6,137 nt of DNA. It comes from Treponema sp. (GTDB taxonomy: Bacteria; Spirochaetota; Spirochaetia; Treponematales; Breznakiellaceae). Where the stretch lies: the NCBI GenBank assembly GCA_031284105.1, contig JAITAN010000133.1, positions 1-6,137 on the forward strand, given 5' to 3'. The notes beneath the pieces are model-generated. The model was not told where the DNA came from. It did no database searches and worked only from the letters and a program-made list of their open reading frames with translations. Made by a program: the position numbers and the translations under genes. How positions within the stretch are numbered: position 1 is the stretch's first letter; each line of letters begins with the position of its first letter. Positions 1 to 6,077 of this stretch are shown here, in pieces.

Positions 1-360
1 CTTGAGCCGCCGGAAAAACTGCTCCCTCTCTTTCCGCTGTTTATAGAGTTTCCGCTCATACTCCCATGGACGAACACGGTTCCGTTCGGCGGTACCATCG
101 GAGTATACCCCAACTTCCCGCCCATAAGCCGGCTTGTCTTCATACGCCCTATCCACCAACAGAGTAACCGTATACTCCCGTGTTCCGGCGGTTTTCGACG
201 GTAACCGCCCCTCCGCGTATCCGGGGCGTTGCCTCCGGACGGCCCGAAGGCAATCATCCTTCTATCCCCCGCCCTTACCGCGTGTATCTTCGCGTTCCAT
301 CCTCCCCGGCTCTTCCCCATCCCTTGCCCATCTTTTTTCACCTCCATGCGCGTCGGGATG
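1..360 (-). pseudogene. IS5-family transposase remnant, C-terminal part, multiply frameshifted and cut by the window edge
   Basis: Reading the minus strand and allowing frame changes gives a recognisable IS5-type DDE transposase. It shows HPDAHGGEK (about 360-334), then GMGKSRGGWNAKIHAV, then TVTLLVDRAYED (a catalytic-Asp block like the family's DRAY/DKAY), then GYTPMVPPN, then RNRVRPWEYERKLYKQ and REQFFRRLK (the block carrying the catalytic Glu) at the left edge. These blocks lie in two different frames. The switches fall near an A6 run (333-338, one extra A), at about 222-240, at about 107-116 beside a G4 run, and at about 81-88. The right-hand limit is where resemblance fades; the rest of the element lies beyond position 1. 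I saw no terminal inverted repeat in the window. The family is inferred from remembered motifs. A dead element is much more likely than programmed frameshifting, because at least four switches are needed. Confidence 0.75.
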
Positions 361-661
361 TGTGAAGAATATCAAAGAAGGCTATTATCCCATATCTTGA
401 ACATCTTCAAGGAGATACGCGAGCATTATGGGGGAGGTATTCTGCCGTTCCCGCTTGAAGCCGGCGATTGGGATTTGCCGGGGTACTACCGCATACACGA
501 GTTCAAGGAAACCAAAACCGCCGAGGCGGATAAGTAAGGCGCAGGCGCGGGCCGAAGCGATTCGCTCTTACAAACGAGAGCATCCGGCCATGAACAACAG
601 GGCGATTGCCGAAGCGTTAGGTTGTAATCGTTGGCCGGCTGACCGAGCGTTAAAGAGGTAA
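358..661 (+). pseudogene. Truncated, frameshifted hypothetical gene with a helix-turn-helix-like C-terminus
   Basis: The first frame opens at ATG 358 and is open to TAA at 535-537. It contains REHYGGGILPFPLEAGDWD and LPGYYRIHEFKET. A second frame, one base over, continues smoothly with KAQARAEAIRSYKREHP and NNRAIAEALG, then a segment ending DRALKR before TAA at 659-661. The second part looks like a small DNA-binding helix-turn-helix (a segment of the 'NRxIAEALGxxRxTVDRALK' type). Both pieces are protein-like and adjoin near 525-540, so a single extra base (or two missing) probably broke one gene. There is no ribosome binding site before ATG 358, and the upstream sequence is the antisense of the IS5 remnant, so the 5' end was probably removed by that insertion. 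I do not recognise the full-length family. A regulator, replication or phage-type protein is possible, but no function is claimed. Confidence 0.5.
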
Positions 662-665
662 GCCT

Positions 666-737
666 ATGAGCGGCGCTTTTTTAAAGCTGAAATCCGTTTT
701 GTTAATTCTGGTATTACTTGTAGAGAACGGTTTATAG
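666..737 (+). CDS. Possible 23-residue hydrophobic small protein
   Basis: ATG at 666 lies seven bases after an AAAGAGG ribosome binding site (652-658) that sits in the last codons of the preceding broken gene. The reading frame ends at TAG 735-737. The peptide begins MSGAFLKLKSVLLILVLL and ends VENGL. It has a short Lys-containing N-terminal stretch followed by about nine hydrophobic residues, like a very short membrane segment or the start of a signal peptide. The four-base gap to the upstream stop suggests translational coupling. Its last codons run into the hairpin at 725-745. It could instead be the surviving N-terminus of a truncated exported protein, or chance. No family is recognised. 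Confidence 0.25.
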   Translation: MSGAFLKLKSVLLILVLLVENGL

Positions 738-745
738 AACCGTTC
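725..745. other. Perfect 8-bp inverted repeat (hairpin) beyond the 3' end of the operon
   Basis: GAACGGTT (725-732) and AACCGTTC (738-745) flank a five-base loop. It lies 20 bases past the stop of the hydantoinase-like gene on the minus strand and overlaps the end of the small plus-strand ORF. Neither strand has a U-tract after the stem, so it is not a standard intrinsic terminator. It may act as a 3' stability hairpin or a Rho-assisted end. Confidence 0.4.
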
Positions 746-764
746 CACAGGGCATATTTAGATC

Positions 765-2327
765 TTATGCCAATTCTCCTGCCGCCTTCACTTTGACGCG
801 GTTGGTATTGTTTGGGTGATACTGAAGCGGTACATCCTCAACATCGACAATTTCTACTGTTTCCGGATTTGCTCCGGCTTTTATCGCCAGCTTAATCGCT
901 TCCGCCTTGCTGTCCTCAATGGCTTTTTCACGGGGAACTTCGTTAAATGAAATAAGTTTTTCATACACGCCGCTTACTTTAGAAATTGCCGATCCGATAG
1001 CGTTAGCTACGGCAAAGTTTTTCGGCTTGTAGAGTTTCTTTGCTCCCGCGATATGTTCCGGCAGGATGATAGAACCGCCGCCCACCAAAATCACGTCAAT
1101 GGCTTCGCTTGAGGTTTTTATGGAGTCAAGGTTCTCTTCAACCATTTCCACAATACGCCGCTGCGCTTTTTCGGCAAAACCTTTGTCAATACGCGCAACC
1201 TTTGAAGCATCCCCAATATGCGCCAAACCGGTCCGCACGGCAATATCGGTGGCGGTAAGGGTATCGCCGCCAAAAACAAGCGCCTTTTTGGTAATCTCAT
1301 ACCCCACGCTATCGGGGCCGATGGTAACAACGCCGTCTTTTTCGCGTACAATGCTCCCGCCGCCCAAACCTATGGAAATAATATCGGGCATACGGAAATT
1401 GGTACGCACTCCGCCGATGGTAACGGCAACGCCGGACTCTCGGGGGAAACCGTTTTGCAAAATACCAAAGTCCGTCGTGGTTCCGCCTATGTCAATGACT
1501 ACCGCGTTGGAAAGCCCAGACAAAAAGCCGCCGCCTCGTATGCTGTTGGTAGAACCGCAGGCTATCGTCAAAATCGGATAACGGCGGGCGGTTTCCAGAT
1601 TCATCAGCGTTCCGTCATTTTGTGAAAAATAAATGTCCGCTTCGCTTACACCCTGTTCGTGAAGGCTCTGAACAAAACCCTCGGTAAAAGAGCGGGCAAC
1701 TTCGAAAAGCGCGGCATTCAGTATAGTTGCGTTTTCTCGCTCGATCAGCCCCATGCTGCCGATTTTTGACGAATGGGAGATATACACATCATTCCCCATT
1801 ACTTCATGGCAGATGTCCGCCGCTTCCGCCTCGTTTTCGTCCCGCACAACGGAAAAAAGTTGGCTTATCGCAACGGACTTAATCTCTTTCGCTTTGCATT
1901 TTTTAAAAAATGCTTGCGCGGCGTCTTTGTCAAAATCGGTAAGCGGTTTACCGTCAAATTCATAGCCGCCGCGGATAACGGCGGTTTCATCCGCAACTAC
2001 CGCCAGATCATCCGCCCAATCAATCATCGGCTTAATGCCGGTTGTAGCCGGCGCCCCTATACGCAAGATCCCGATTTTTGAAAGCCGCTTACGTTCCACA
2101 ATAGCGTTGGTACATTGCGTGGTACCCAGCATGGCTTTTTTTATACGCCCCCGCTCAATACCGGAATTATCCAGAACGGCTTTTACCGCCTCCTGAATCC
2201 CGCTCTGAATATCCGCGCTGGTGGGGATTTTCACGCTTGCCGCAACGGTTAAATTTTCGTCAATAATAACCGCATCGGTATTGGTACCGCCGATATCAAC
2301 CCCTAACCGGTATGATTTTCCGCTCAT
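765..2327 (-). CDS. Hydantoinase/oxoprolinase-family protein, short HyuA-like type
   Basis: The 520-residue cytoplasmic protein is of the ASKHA (actin/sugar-kinase) fold used by HyuA subunits of ATP-dependent hydantoinases and 5-oxoprolinases. Visible motifs are GVDIGGTNTDA (9-19, phosphate-1 loop), GTTQCTNAIVER (68-79), IERENATILNAAL (195-207), FSQNDGTLM (234-242), VIDIGGTTTDFG (277-288, phosphate-2 loop), GLGGGS (320-325), FGGDTLTATD (352-361) and a VGGGSIILP adenosine-type loop (415-423). It is shorter than classical HyuA (about 650-700 residues), as is usual for members paired with DUF917. The start is set by AAGGAG (2335-2340) seven bases upstream. Its ATG overlaps the DUF917 stop by four bases (ATGA), which implies coupled translation. 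No HyuB partner is present. Likely job, by inference: ATP-dependent opening or activation of a hydantoin-like or lactam ring brought in by the permease. The family is very secure; the substrate is unknown. Confidence 0.93.
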   Translation of the reverse strand: MSGKSYRLGVDIGGTNTDAVIIDENLTVAASVKIPTSADIQSGIQEAVKAVLDNSGIERGRIKKAMLGTTQCTNAIVERKRLSKIGILRIGAPATTGIKPMIDWADDLAVVADETAVIRGGYEFDGKPLTDFDKDAAQAFFKKCKAKEIKSVAISQLFSVVRDENEAEAADICHEVMGNDVYISHSSKIGSMGLIERENATILNAALFEVARSFTEGFVQSLHEQGVSEADIYFSQNDGTLMNLETARRYPILTIACGSTNSIRGGGFLSGLSNAVVIDIGGTTTDFGILQNGFPRESGVAVTIGGVRTNFRMPDIISIGLGGGSIVREKDGVVTIGPDSVGYEITKKALVFGGDTLTATDIAVRTGLAHIGDASKVARIDKGFAEKAQRRIVEMVEENLDSIKTSSEAIDVILVGGGSIILPEHIAGAKKLYKPKNFAVANAIGSAISKVSGVYEKLISFNEVPREKAIEDSKAEAIKLAIKAGANPETVEIVDVEDVPLQYHPNNTNRVKVKAAGELA

Positions 2328-3415
2328 AGAACCTCTCCTTTCACGCGCCGTTCCACCGGAATGTAATCCGTATTATAGCCGAAATAACGGGGTCCCACGA
2401 GTTCGATCCCTTTCGCCGAGCGCCACGCAGCATAACATTGCAGGCCCACAATAAGAACGCGCTTGCCATATTTAAGCGCATCCGTAGGAAGCGGGATAAA
2501 CGTTTCGGCATCGACAAGGCAAATAAGGTCGGGCGTGGTGGCTCGAATTTCGCCTTCGACCGACACAACAAGATTTTCATTCTGGAATTCAACAAACGCG
2601 CTTTCGTCCTTATATTCTCCTGAACCTTCAAAGATCGCCTTGCCGAAATTAAACGCGCCGCGTACTTCTCGCCGTATATCCGTTATCTTGCCCCGAAAGA
2701 TTTTGTAGCCTTCACAGGAGGCAAGAAAATTCTCTTCCGGAGAAAGCCGCCCGTGTTTAGCTTCGCGGATCGCCTTGCCCAGTTTTTCACTACGGGTAAC
2801 TATGCGTTTTACACCGTAATTTTTCATAGTTTTACCGTCTACGCAGTAAAGAATGACGGACACCGATCCACCGCAGCTCATGGTAACGGCGCGGGCTAGT
2901 TCCTCCGTCCATTTATTGGTGATGGTTTTGAATATGGCGCAGTTCCCCTTTTCATCGGTAAGCGCCATCGGAGTCGCACTTATCCCCGCAATCGTAAAAG
3001 TTACCATCTGCAATTCAGGGAACGCCCGTCCCATGCCGTCAACGTCAACGAGCGGGAGCCCCAGCCTTGCCGCTGCCGCGAACGGCAGCATCGAATTCAC
3101 GCCACCCGCTTCGATAGGCATAAGCGCGTCAATTTTTCTGTTGTAATAACGGCTTATCATATCGGTAAGCACCGCGTATTCCTCTCCGCCTATACCTTTT
3201 TCGGAAAGAACCGTGGGCGCGCCCATCATCGCTATCGGCACGACAAAGGCATCATCTTTCACTTCATCAGGGTCCAAAAGCGTTACGGGACCGCACTCTT
3301 TAATCGCCCCCAGTGCAATCAGTTTGCCGACATACGGATCGCCGCCACCGCCCGAGCCCAAAAGAGACGCGCCCAAGGCGATATCTTCCAGTTCATGGAT
3401 GCCGATTTTTCGCAT
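2324..3415 (-). CDS. DUF917 family protein
   Basis: The 363-residue protein carries typical DUF917 signatures: a glycine-rich GSGGGGDP near the N-terminus (20-27), EAGGVNS (102-108), PLVDVDGMGRAFPELQM (121-137), and a late DLICLVDAETFIPL strand-turn segment in the C-terminal half. No signal peptide or membrane segment is seen, so it should be cytoplasmic. As I recall, the Pfam family has since been linked to S-methyl-thiohydantoin desulfurase activity, and its genes commonly sit beside hydantoinase/oxoprolinase genes and NCS1 permeases, as here. That supports a role on a hydantoin- or thiohydantoin-like heterocycle, but the reaction is inferred. The start is supported by AAGGAG (3422-3427) six bases upstream, inside the 16-base gap after the permease stop. 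It overlaps the next gene by four bases. It looks full length and undamaged. Confidence 0.9.
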   Translation of the reverse strand: MRKIGIHELEDIALGASLLGSGGGGDPYVGKLIALGAIKECGPVTLLDPDEVKDDAFVVPIAMMGAPTVLSEKGIGGEEYAVLTDMISRYYNRKIDALMPIEAGGVNSMLPFAAAARLGLPLVDVDGMGRAFPELQMVTFTIAGISATPMALTDEKGNCAIFKTITNKWTEELARAVTMSCGGSVSVILYCVDGKTMKNYGVKRIVTRSEKLGKAIREAKHGRLSPEENFLASCEGYKIFRGKITDIRREVRGAFNFGKAIFEGSGEYKDESAFVEFQNENLVVSVEGEIRATTPDLICLVDAETFIPLPTDALKYGKRVLIVGLQCYAAWRSAKGIELVGPRYFGYNTDYIPVERRVKGEVL

Positions 3416-3431
3416 ACCCTTCTCCTTTGTG

Positions 3432-4700
3432 TTATTCCTCTATCGTTTGAGCGGGAATAATCTTTACCAAGATTATATACACGGCAACAGAGATTACAAT
3501 ACCATTGATAGGCGCAACAAAGAAGGGGATAACATTCGCCGTTATATATGCAATAACCGCGCCTGCGGCAAACGAAATGATACCCGCCCAATTTATTCCC
3601 GCTACGGGCTTAAAGTTTTCGCTCTTACCCTTTCCTATAATCCAGTAATTCGCAATGATGACGCCGGCGACAGGCGGCACGAATGCCGTGATGATTCCAA
3701 GAAACGTGGTGAACCGGTCAAGTATACCCACTGCGGCTAACAATGTACCGATAGCCCCCGCGATACCGGTGGTCAATTTGAATTTTTCTTCGGTAAATCC
3801 AAGAAAATTGGAAATAGCCAGACCGCCGGAATAGGCGTTGGTAATATTCGTGGTCCATGCGGCAAGTATGAGCGCGATAAGACCGACGGCCGGAAGCCCC
3901 AGGTTTGACAATACCTTGGTGATGTCATACTCACCGGCTACTATGCTGCTTACCGCTCCGACCAGAAGCATACCGATCCCTATCGGAAGCAGCCCGACGG
4001 CGCTTGACAGTATGACATCCTTTCTGTTCTTTGCGTAGCGGGAATAATCACCGGAGATAACGCCGCCCACCGCAAAGGATGCAACCGCTAAATTGATACC
4101 CGCCACCAGGGTCATGGGCTGAGCAGGCTTGTATGTGGCGATAACCGGAATACCGTTTTGTAGGAAAAGAGCCGCGATAACTACATAGCCGATAACCAAA
4201 ATAAGCGCGGGCACGGCTATATAATTCAGGTATTTGACCGCTTTATAGCCGTACATGGCCGTCAGGAACATCAGCGCCCCCGAAACTATCGTGCTAATCC
4301 ATACGGGAATAGTAACCCCGGTCAGGCTTCCAAACATGGCGCTGAATGACACGCCGCAAACCCCGGCCTGTACGCCAAACCAGCCGATACAAACAACGCC
4401 TAGCAGCAGGCTTATAAGATAGCGTGAACCGGCGACGCCCAGGGAAGCCGTTGCCATACTCACCGTCGGCAGCCCGGTATCGCAGGCTTGCATCCCCTGG
4501 AAACACATATACACTACGATAATGCCGAAACCAAGCAGACAAGCCAGCACTATAGACCCGATGGAGAAACCCTGCGCTAAATACCCGCCAACCATAAGCG
4601 CGGGTATACAAATCATGCTCCCCAGCCAAATTGAAGCAATGCTTAACCAATTTTGCCTCTGTTCCTGCGGGATTTTGAACCCCGATACCACACTTGCCAT
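3432..4700 (-). CDS. NCS1-family permease, cytosine permease (CodB)-like
   Basis: This 422-residue, very hydrophobic protein resembles CodB of the nucleobase:cation-symport-1 family, whose members import cytosine, purines, allantoin or hydantoins with H+ or Na+. Seen in order: an N-terminal W-rich first membrane segment (IWLGSMICIPALMVGGYLAQG, about 24-44, given here only as its limits and key residues W25 and G38-G39), GWFGVQ (106-111), a PAQP turn (192-195), GDYSRYAKN (217-225), WTTNITNAYSGG (282-293) and FVPPVAGVIIANYW (340-353). About 12 membrane helices are expected. The start at 4700 is chosen because AAGGAG (4707-4712) lies six bases upstream. A longer frame from 4751 adds 17 residues with no such site. 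It is the first gene of the operon and should supply the substrate of the next two proteins. Substrate specificity cannot be read from the sequence; 'cytosine' is only a family label. Confidence 0.92.
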   Translation of the reverse strand: MASVVSGFKIPQEQRQNWLSIASIWLGSMICIPALMVGGYLAQGFSIGSIVLACLLGFGIIVVYMCFQGMQACDTGLPTVSMATASLGVAGSRYLISLLLGVVCIGWFGVQAGVCGVSFSAMFGSLTGVTIPVWISTIVSGALMFLTAMYGYKAVKYLNYIAVPALILVIGYVVIAALFLQNGIPVIATYKPAQPMTLVAGINLAVASFAVGGVISGDYSRYAKNRKDVILSSAVGLLPIGIGMLLVGAVSSIVAGEYDITKVLSNLGLPAVGLIALILAAWTTNITNAYSGGLAISNFLGFTEEKFKLTTGIAGAIGTLLAAVGILDRFTTFLGIITAFVPPVAGVIIANYWIIGKGKSENFKPVAGINWAGIISFAAGAVIAYITANVIPFFVAPINGIVISVAVYIILVKIIPAQTIEE

Positions 4701-4706
4701 ACGAAA

Positions 4707-4712
4707 CTCCTT
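4707..4712 (-). promoter_or_regulatory. Ribosome binding site that sets the permease start
   Basis: AAGGAG on the minus strand with six bases to ATG 4700. It favours this start over the upstream in-frame ATG at 4751. Confidence 0.8.
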
Positions 4713-4768
4713 AAAAAATTGGATTTCCCTTTGCATACTTCTGAAAATCATGATATTCTTACTATATC

Positions 4769-4787
4769 AAAGTATATTATATACTTT
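4769..4787. promoter_or_regulatory. Perfect 19-base palindrome, candidate operator of the permease operon
   Basis: The plus strand reads AAAGTATATTATATACTTT, whose two arms are exact reverse complements around a single central base. It lies 69 bases upstream of the permease start and covers candidate -10 sequences, so a bound dimeric repressor would block RNA polymerase. Its base sequence differs from the MerR-type palindrome at 5657-5672, so the nearby MerR protein is not the obvious ligand. AT-richness makes some symmetry cheap, but an exact 19-base palindrome at this place is suggestive. Confidence 0.5.
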
Positions 4788-4811
4788 ATCGGTGGTACAA
4801 TTATTTGTCAA
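4776..4811 (-). promoter_or_regulatory. Likely promoter of the permease-DUF917-hydantoinase-like operon
   Basis: On the minus strand a consensus TTGACA lies at 4811-4806. Seventeen bases on is TAAAGT (4788-4783), a 4/6 match to the -10 consensus. A perfect TATAAT lies at 4781-4776, but 24 bases from TTGACA, which is too far to pair with it. Either -10 falls inside the 19-base palindrome. The exact start site is therefore uncertain; the leader would be roughly 70 bases. Confidence 0.5.
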
Positions 4812-4816
4812 GCGGT

Positions 4817-4940
4817 AAGGAGGTGAAAAATGTAAATTGTAAGTTTTTCAGGATATCCCGAATTTTTCGGAAGAAAGGTGTTTGGGTATGGACTTCCCGT
4901 GATCATACGCATTTTAAGTTGGCGTAAATTGCGCCAATAG
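4817..4940 (+). pseudogene. Strong ribosome binding site with ATG-TAA start-stop and a following open stretch
   Basis: AAGGAGGTG (4817-4825) is followed, at good spacing, by ATG 4830-4832 and immediately by TAA 4833-4835. In the same frame, 34 further codons are open up to TAG 4938-4940, containing GYPEFFGRKVFGYGLPVIIR and SWRKLRQ. This could be the start of a divergent gene killed by a nonsense codon and later cut by the IS1 remnant. It could instead be a true minimal start-stop ORF with a regulatory role, or coincidence. No family is recognised. A six-base inverted repeat (4919-4924 with 4932-4937, TTGGCG/CGCCAA) lies at its end. Confidence 0.25.
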
Positions 4941-4975
4941 ACGATTAGCTGATTTACAGCCAAAGATTTCAAATT

Positions 4976-5329
4976 GTTCTTCTTTTTCCCTACATACGTC
5001 CAAAACTCGTTTGTCTCCAGGCAATCATAGCGGGTTTGTTTCGGTTTTATCTTGTATTTTGTCGATGTAAGCGCTTTCAAGACCGTGGTACCGCTTATGT
5101 GGAGTATTATCCCGATGTCCCGTATGCCGACTCTTCCGATAGGCACGACTTTTATTATATTTTTAACCCGTGAAAGCGTTCCCCCGATAGATGCGTTCAT
5201 GATCACGTATGAATCGACGGCCGCAATCTTTGCACCGGTAATTTTGTTTCCCCTTGTGTTTTTCCCGTTTCCGGTTATGTTGGGGCTGTGACGGAGGGGA
5301 CACTTGATTTCTATGGCGGTTTTCATCAT
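4976..5329 (-). pseudogene. IS1-family transposase (InsA/InsB-like) remnant, frameshifted and truncated
   Basis: From ATG 5329 the minus strand reads an InsA-type start with CPLRHSPNI and NGKNTRGNK (the family zinc ribbon CPxC plus NGKN..G). It then needs another frame for YRCKDCGRRFIRDHERIY and RGNAFTG (5240-5166). It returns to the first frame for GRVGIRDIGIILHISGTT (the InsA helix-turn-helix) and then, IS1-fashion, YDCLETNEFWTYVGKKKN (start of the InsB DDE domain; E/D-E-W and VGKKKN are hallmarks). Damage is clear: two frameshifts, Arg at residue 13 (codon 5293-5291) where the second zinc-ribbon Cys should be, and loss of all resemblance after GKKKN at about 4976, so most of the catalytic domain is missing. 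The open frame runs on to 4808 through unrelated sequence. It is non-functional. Family assignment is confident; the exact subgroup is not. Confidence 0.8.
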
Positions 5330-5370
5330 TCCATAGCATTTCTTTGTGACCCTGTTGTCATTACTCCTTT

Positions 5371-5390
5371 ATCATACTTTCTAGATCACC
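5371..5390 (-). repeat. Candidate left inverted-repeat end of the IS1 remnant
   Basis: On the minus strand this reads GGTGATCTAGAAAGTATGAT. It starts with GGTGAT and ends in GAT, as the IS1 left end does, and lies about 60 bases before the insA start, close to the usual spacing. The matching right end appears to be lost, so neither the repeat pair nor the target duplication can be confirmed. Confidence 0.35.
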
Positions 5391-5656
5391 TTCGAAAATC
5401 TAAAAAACAAGGGGTGTATGGCACAGGGGAAACAAAGAAATCTGGAATAATACTCGTAAGACAATGTTTTTTGTCCCCAGATTTACTGTATCAGGCGGCG
5501 TCCATGCAGCCTGAAATTTACCCCAAATTTGCAAGATAGAGGCATAACCAGCTAATAAAGCAAAAAATTGACCACACGGCGGTGGTAGTGCCTACGGCAC
5601 CCCCGCCAGCCACATTTTCATCAAATTTTTCTCAAAAAAGACAAAAAACACTTTAG
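5391..5656. other. Non-coding stretch between the IS1 remnant and the MerR promoter
   Basis: No convincing gene is seen on either strand. A short plus-strand frame ending at 5539 (last residues MQPEIYPKFAR) has no ribosome binding site and begins inside the antisense of the IS1 remnant. The stretch holds two inverted repeats, an 8-base pair AAATCTGG/CCAGATTT (5438-5445 and 5477-5484) and the GC-rich hairpin at 5578-5607. The base composition turns strongly A-rich towards 5650. Confidence 0.5.
5578..5607. repeat. GC-rich REP-like hairpin
   Basis: The inner stem is GTGCC (5588-5592) with GGCAC (5596-5600) around TAC. The outer stem is GGCGG (5578-5582) with CCGCC (5603-5607), separated by an asymmetric internal loop. 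It is markedly GC-rich in an AT-rich spacer. No T-run follows directly, so a terminator is less likely than an extragenic palindromic repeat. Copy number in the genome is unknown. Confidence 0.4.
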
Positions 5657-5682
5657 TTGGAGTTAACTCCAAGTCCGATAAT
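5652..5682 (+). promoter_or_regulatory. MerR-type promoter of the regulator gene
   Basis: The -10 GATAAT (5677-5682) is preceded, at 19 bases, by a poor -35 TTTAGT (5652-5657). The long 19-base spacer is the hallmark of promoters that MerR proteins activate by DNA distortion. The operator fills the spacer. The transcript should begin around 5688-5690, at the start codon itself. Confidence 0.55.
5657..5672. promoter_or_regulatory. MerR-family operator palindrome
   Basis: TTGGAGTTAACTCCAA is a perfect 16-base palindrome centred on GTTAAC, a form seen before many MerR-family genes of the AdhR-like group. It sits between the -35 and -10 boxes of the adjacent regulator, 16 bases before its ATG, so autoregulation is likely. 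Confidence 0.75.
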
Positions 5683-5688
5683 GGGACT

Positions 5689-6075
5689 ATGACTATAGCA
5701 GAAATTGCCGAGAAATACGGCCTATCAACAGACACGCTCCGTTATTACGAGCGTATCGGGCTTATTCCTCCAGTAAGGCGGAATAAGGCCGGAAACCGGG
5801 ATTATGGCGAAATGGACCATCGGGTGATTGGTTTTGTCAAACGCATGAGGCAGGCGGGAGTGTCTGTAGAATCGCTGATCGAATACACAAAACTATTACG
5901 ACAGGGGACACAAACGCGGGAAACCCGCAAAGCAATTTTGCGTGAACAGAAGGAATTGCTTGCGGCACGGATAGCAGAAATGCAACAAACACTGGAAAAC
6001 TTGGATTACAAAATCACTAATTACGATACGGTGATTGTTGAAGCTGAAAATAAATTATCGCAGGAGGAATCATAA
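5689..6075 (+). CDS. MerR-family transcriptional regulator
   Basis: The 128-residue protein begins MTIAEIAEKYGLSTDTLRYY and continues ERIGLIPP. This is the MerR winged helix-turn-helix (residues 1-40), with the wing KAGNRDYGEMD at about 33-43 and GFVKRMRQAGVSVESL following. A long helix for dimer coiled coil spans about 80-115. There is no cysteine anywhere, so metal or thiol sensing through Cys is excluded. The effector is unknown. The length is typical of small AdhR-like members. ATG 5689 gives the standard N-terminus, but no Shine-Dalgarno precedes it and the promoter -10 ends six bases upstream, pointing to a leaderless message. It is probably autoregulated through the palindrome at 5657-5672 and co-transcribed with the gene beginning two bases after its stop. 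No evidence ties it to the permease operon. Confidence 0.9.
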   Translation: MTIAEIAEKYGLSTDTLRYYERIGLIPPVRRNKAGNRDYGEMDHRVIGFVKRMRQAGVSVESLIEYTKLLRQGTQTRETRKAILREQKELLAARIAEMQQTLENLDYKITNYDTVIVEAENKLSQEES

Positions 6076-6077
6076 TA

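Noticed and set aside
725..745. Intrinsic terminator of the operon
   Set aside because: The stem is good but no U-run follows on either strand, so it is listed only as a hairpin.
1066..1581. 171-codon plus-strand open frame
   Set aside because: Antisense to the well-supported hydantoinase-like gene, low-complexity Ser/Pro-rich, no ribosome binding site.
3213..3740. 175-codon plus-strand open frame
   Set aside because: Antisense to the DUF917 gene and the permease gene and spans their junction; no protein-family resemblance.
4701..4751. 17-residue N-terminal extension of the permease from ATG 4751
   Set aside because: No ribosome binding site there, whereas ATG 4700 has AAGGAG at six bases, and the extension is not like a permease N-terminus.
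5052..5291. 79-codon plus-strand open frame with hydrophobic segments
   Set aside because: It is the complement of the IS1 transposase remnant, whose motifs are clearly recognisable on the minus strand.
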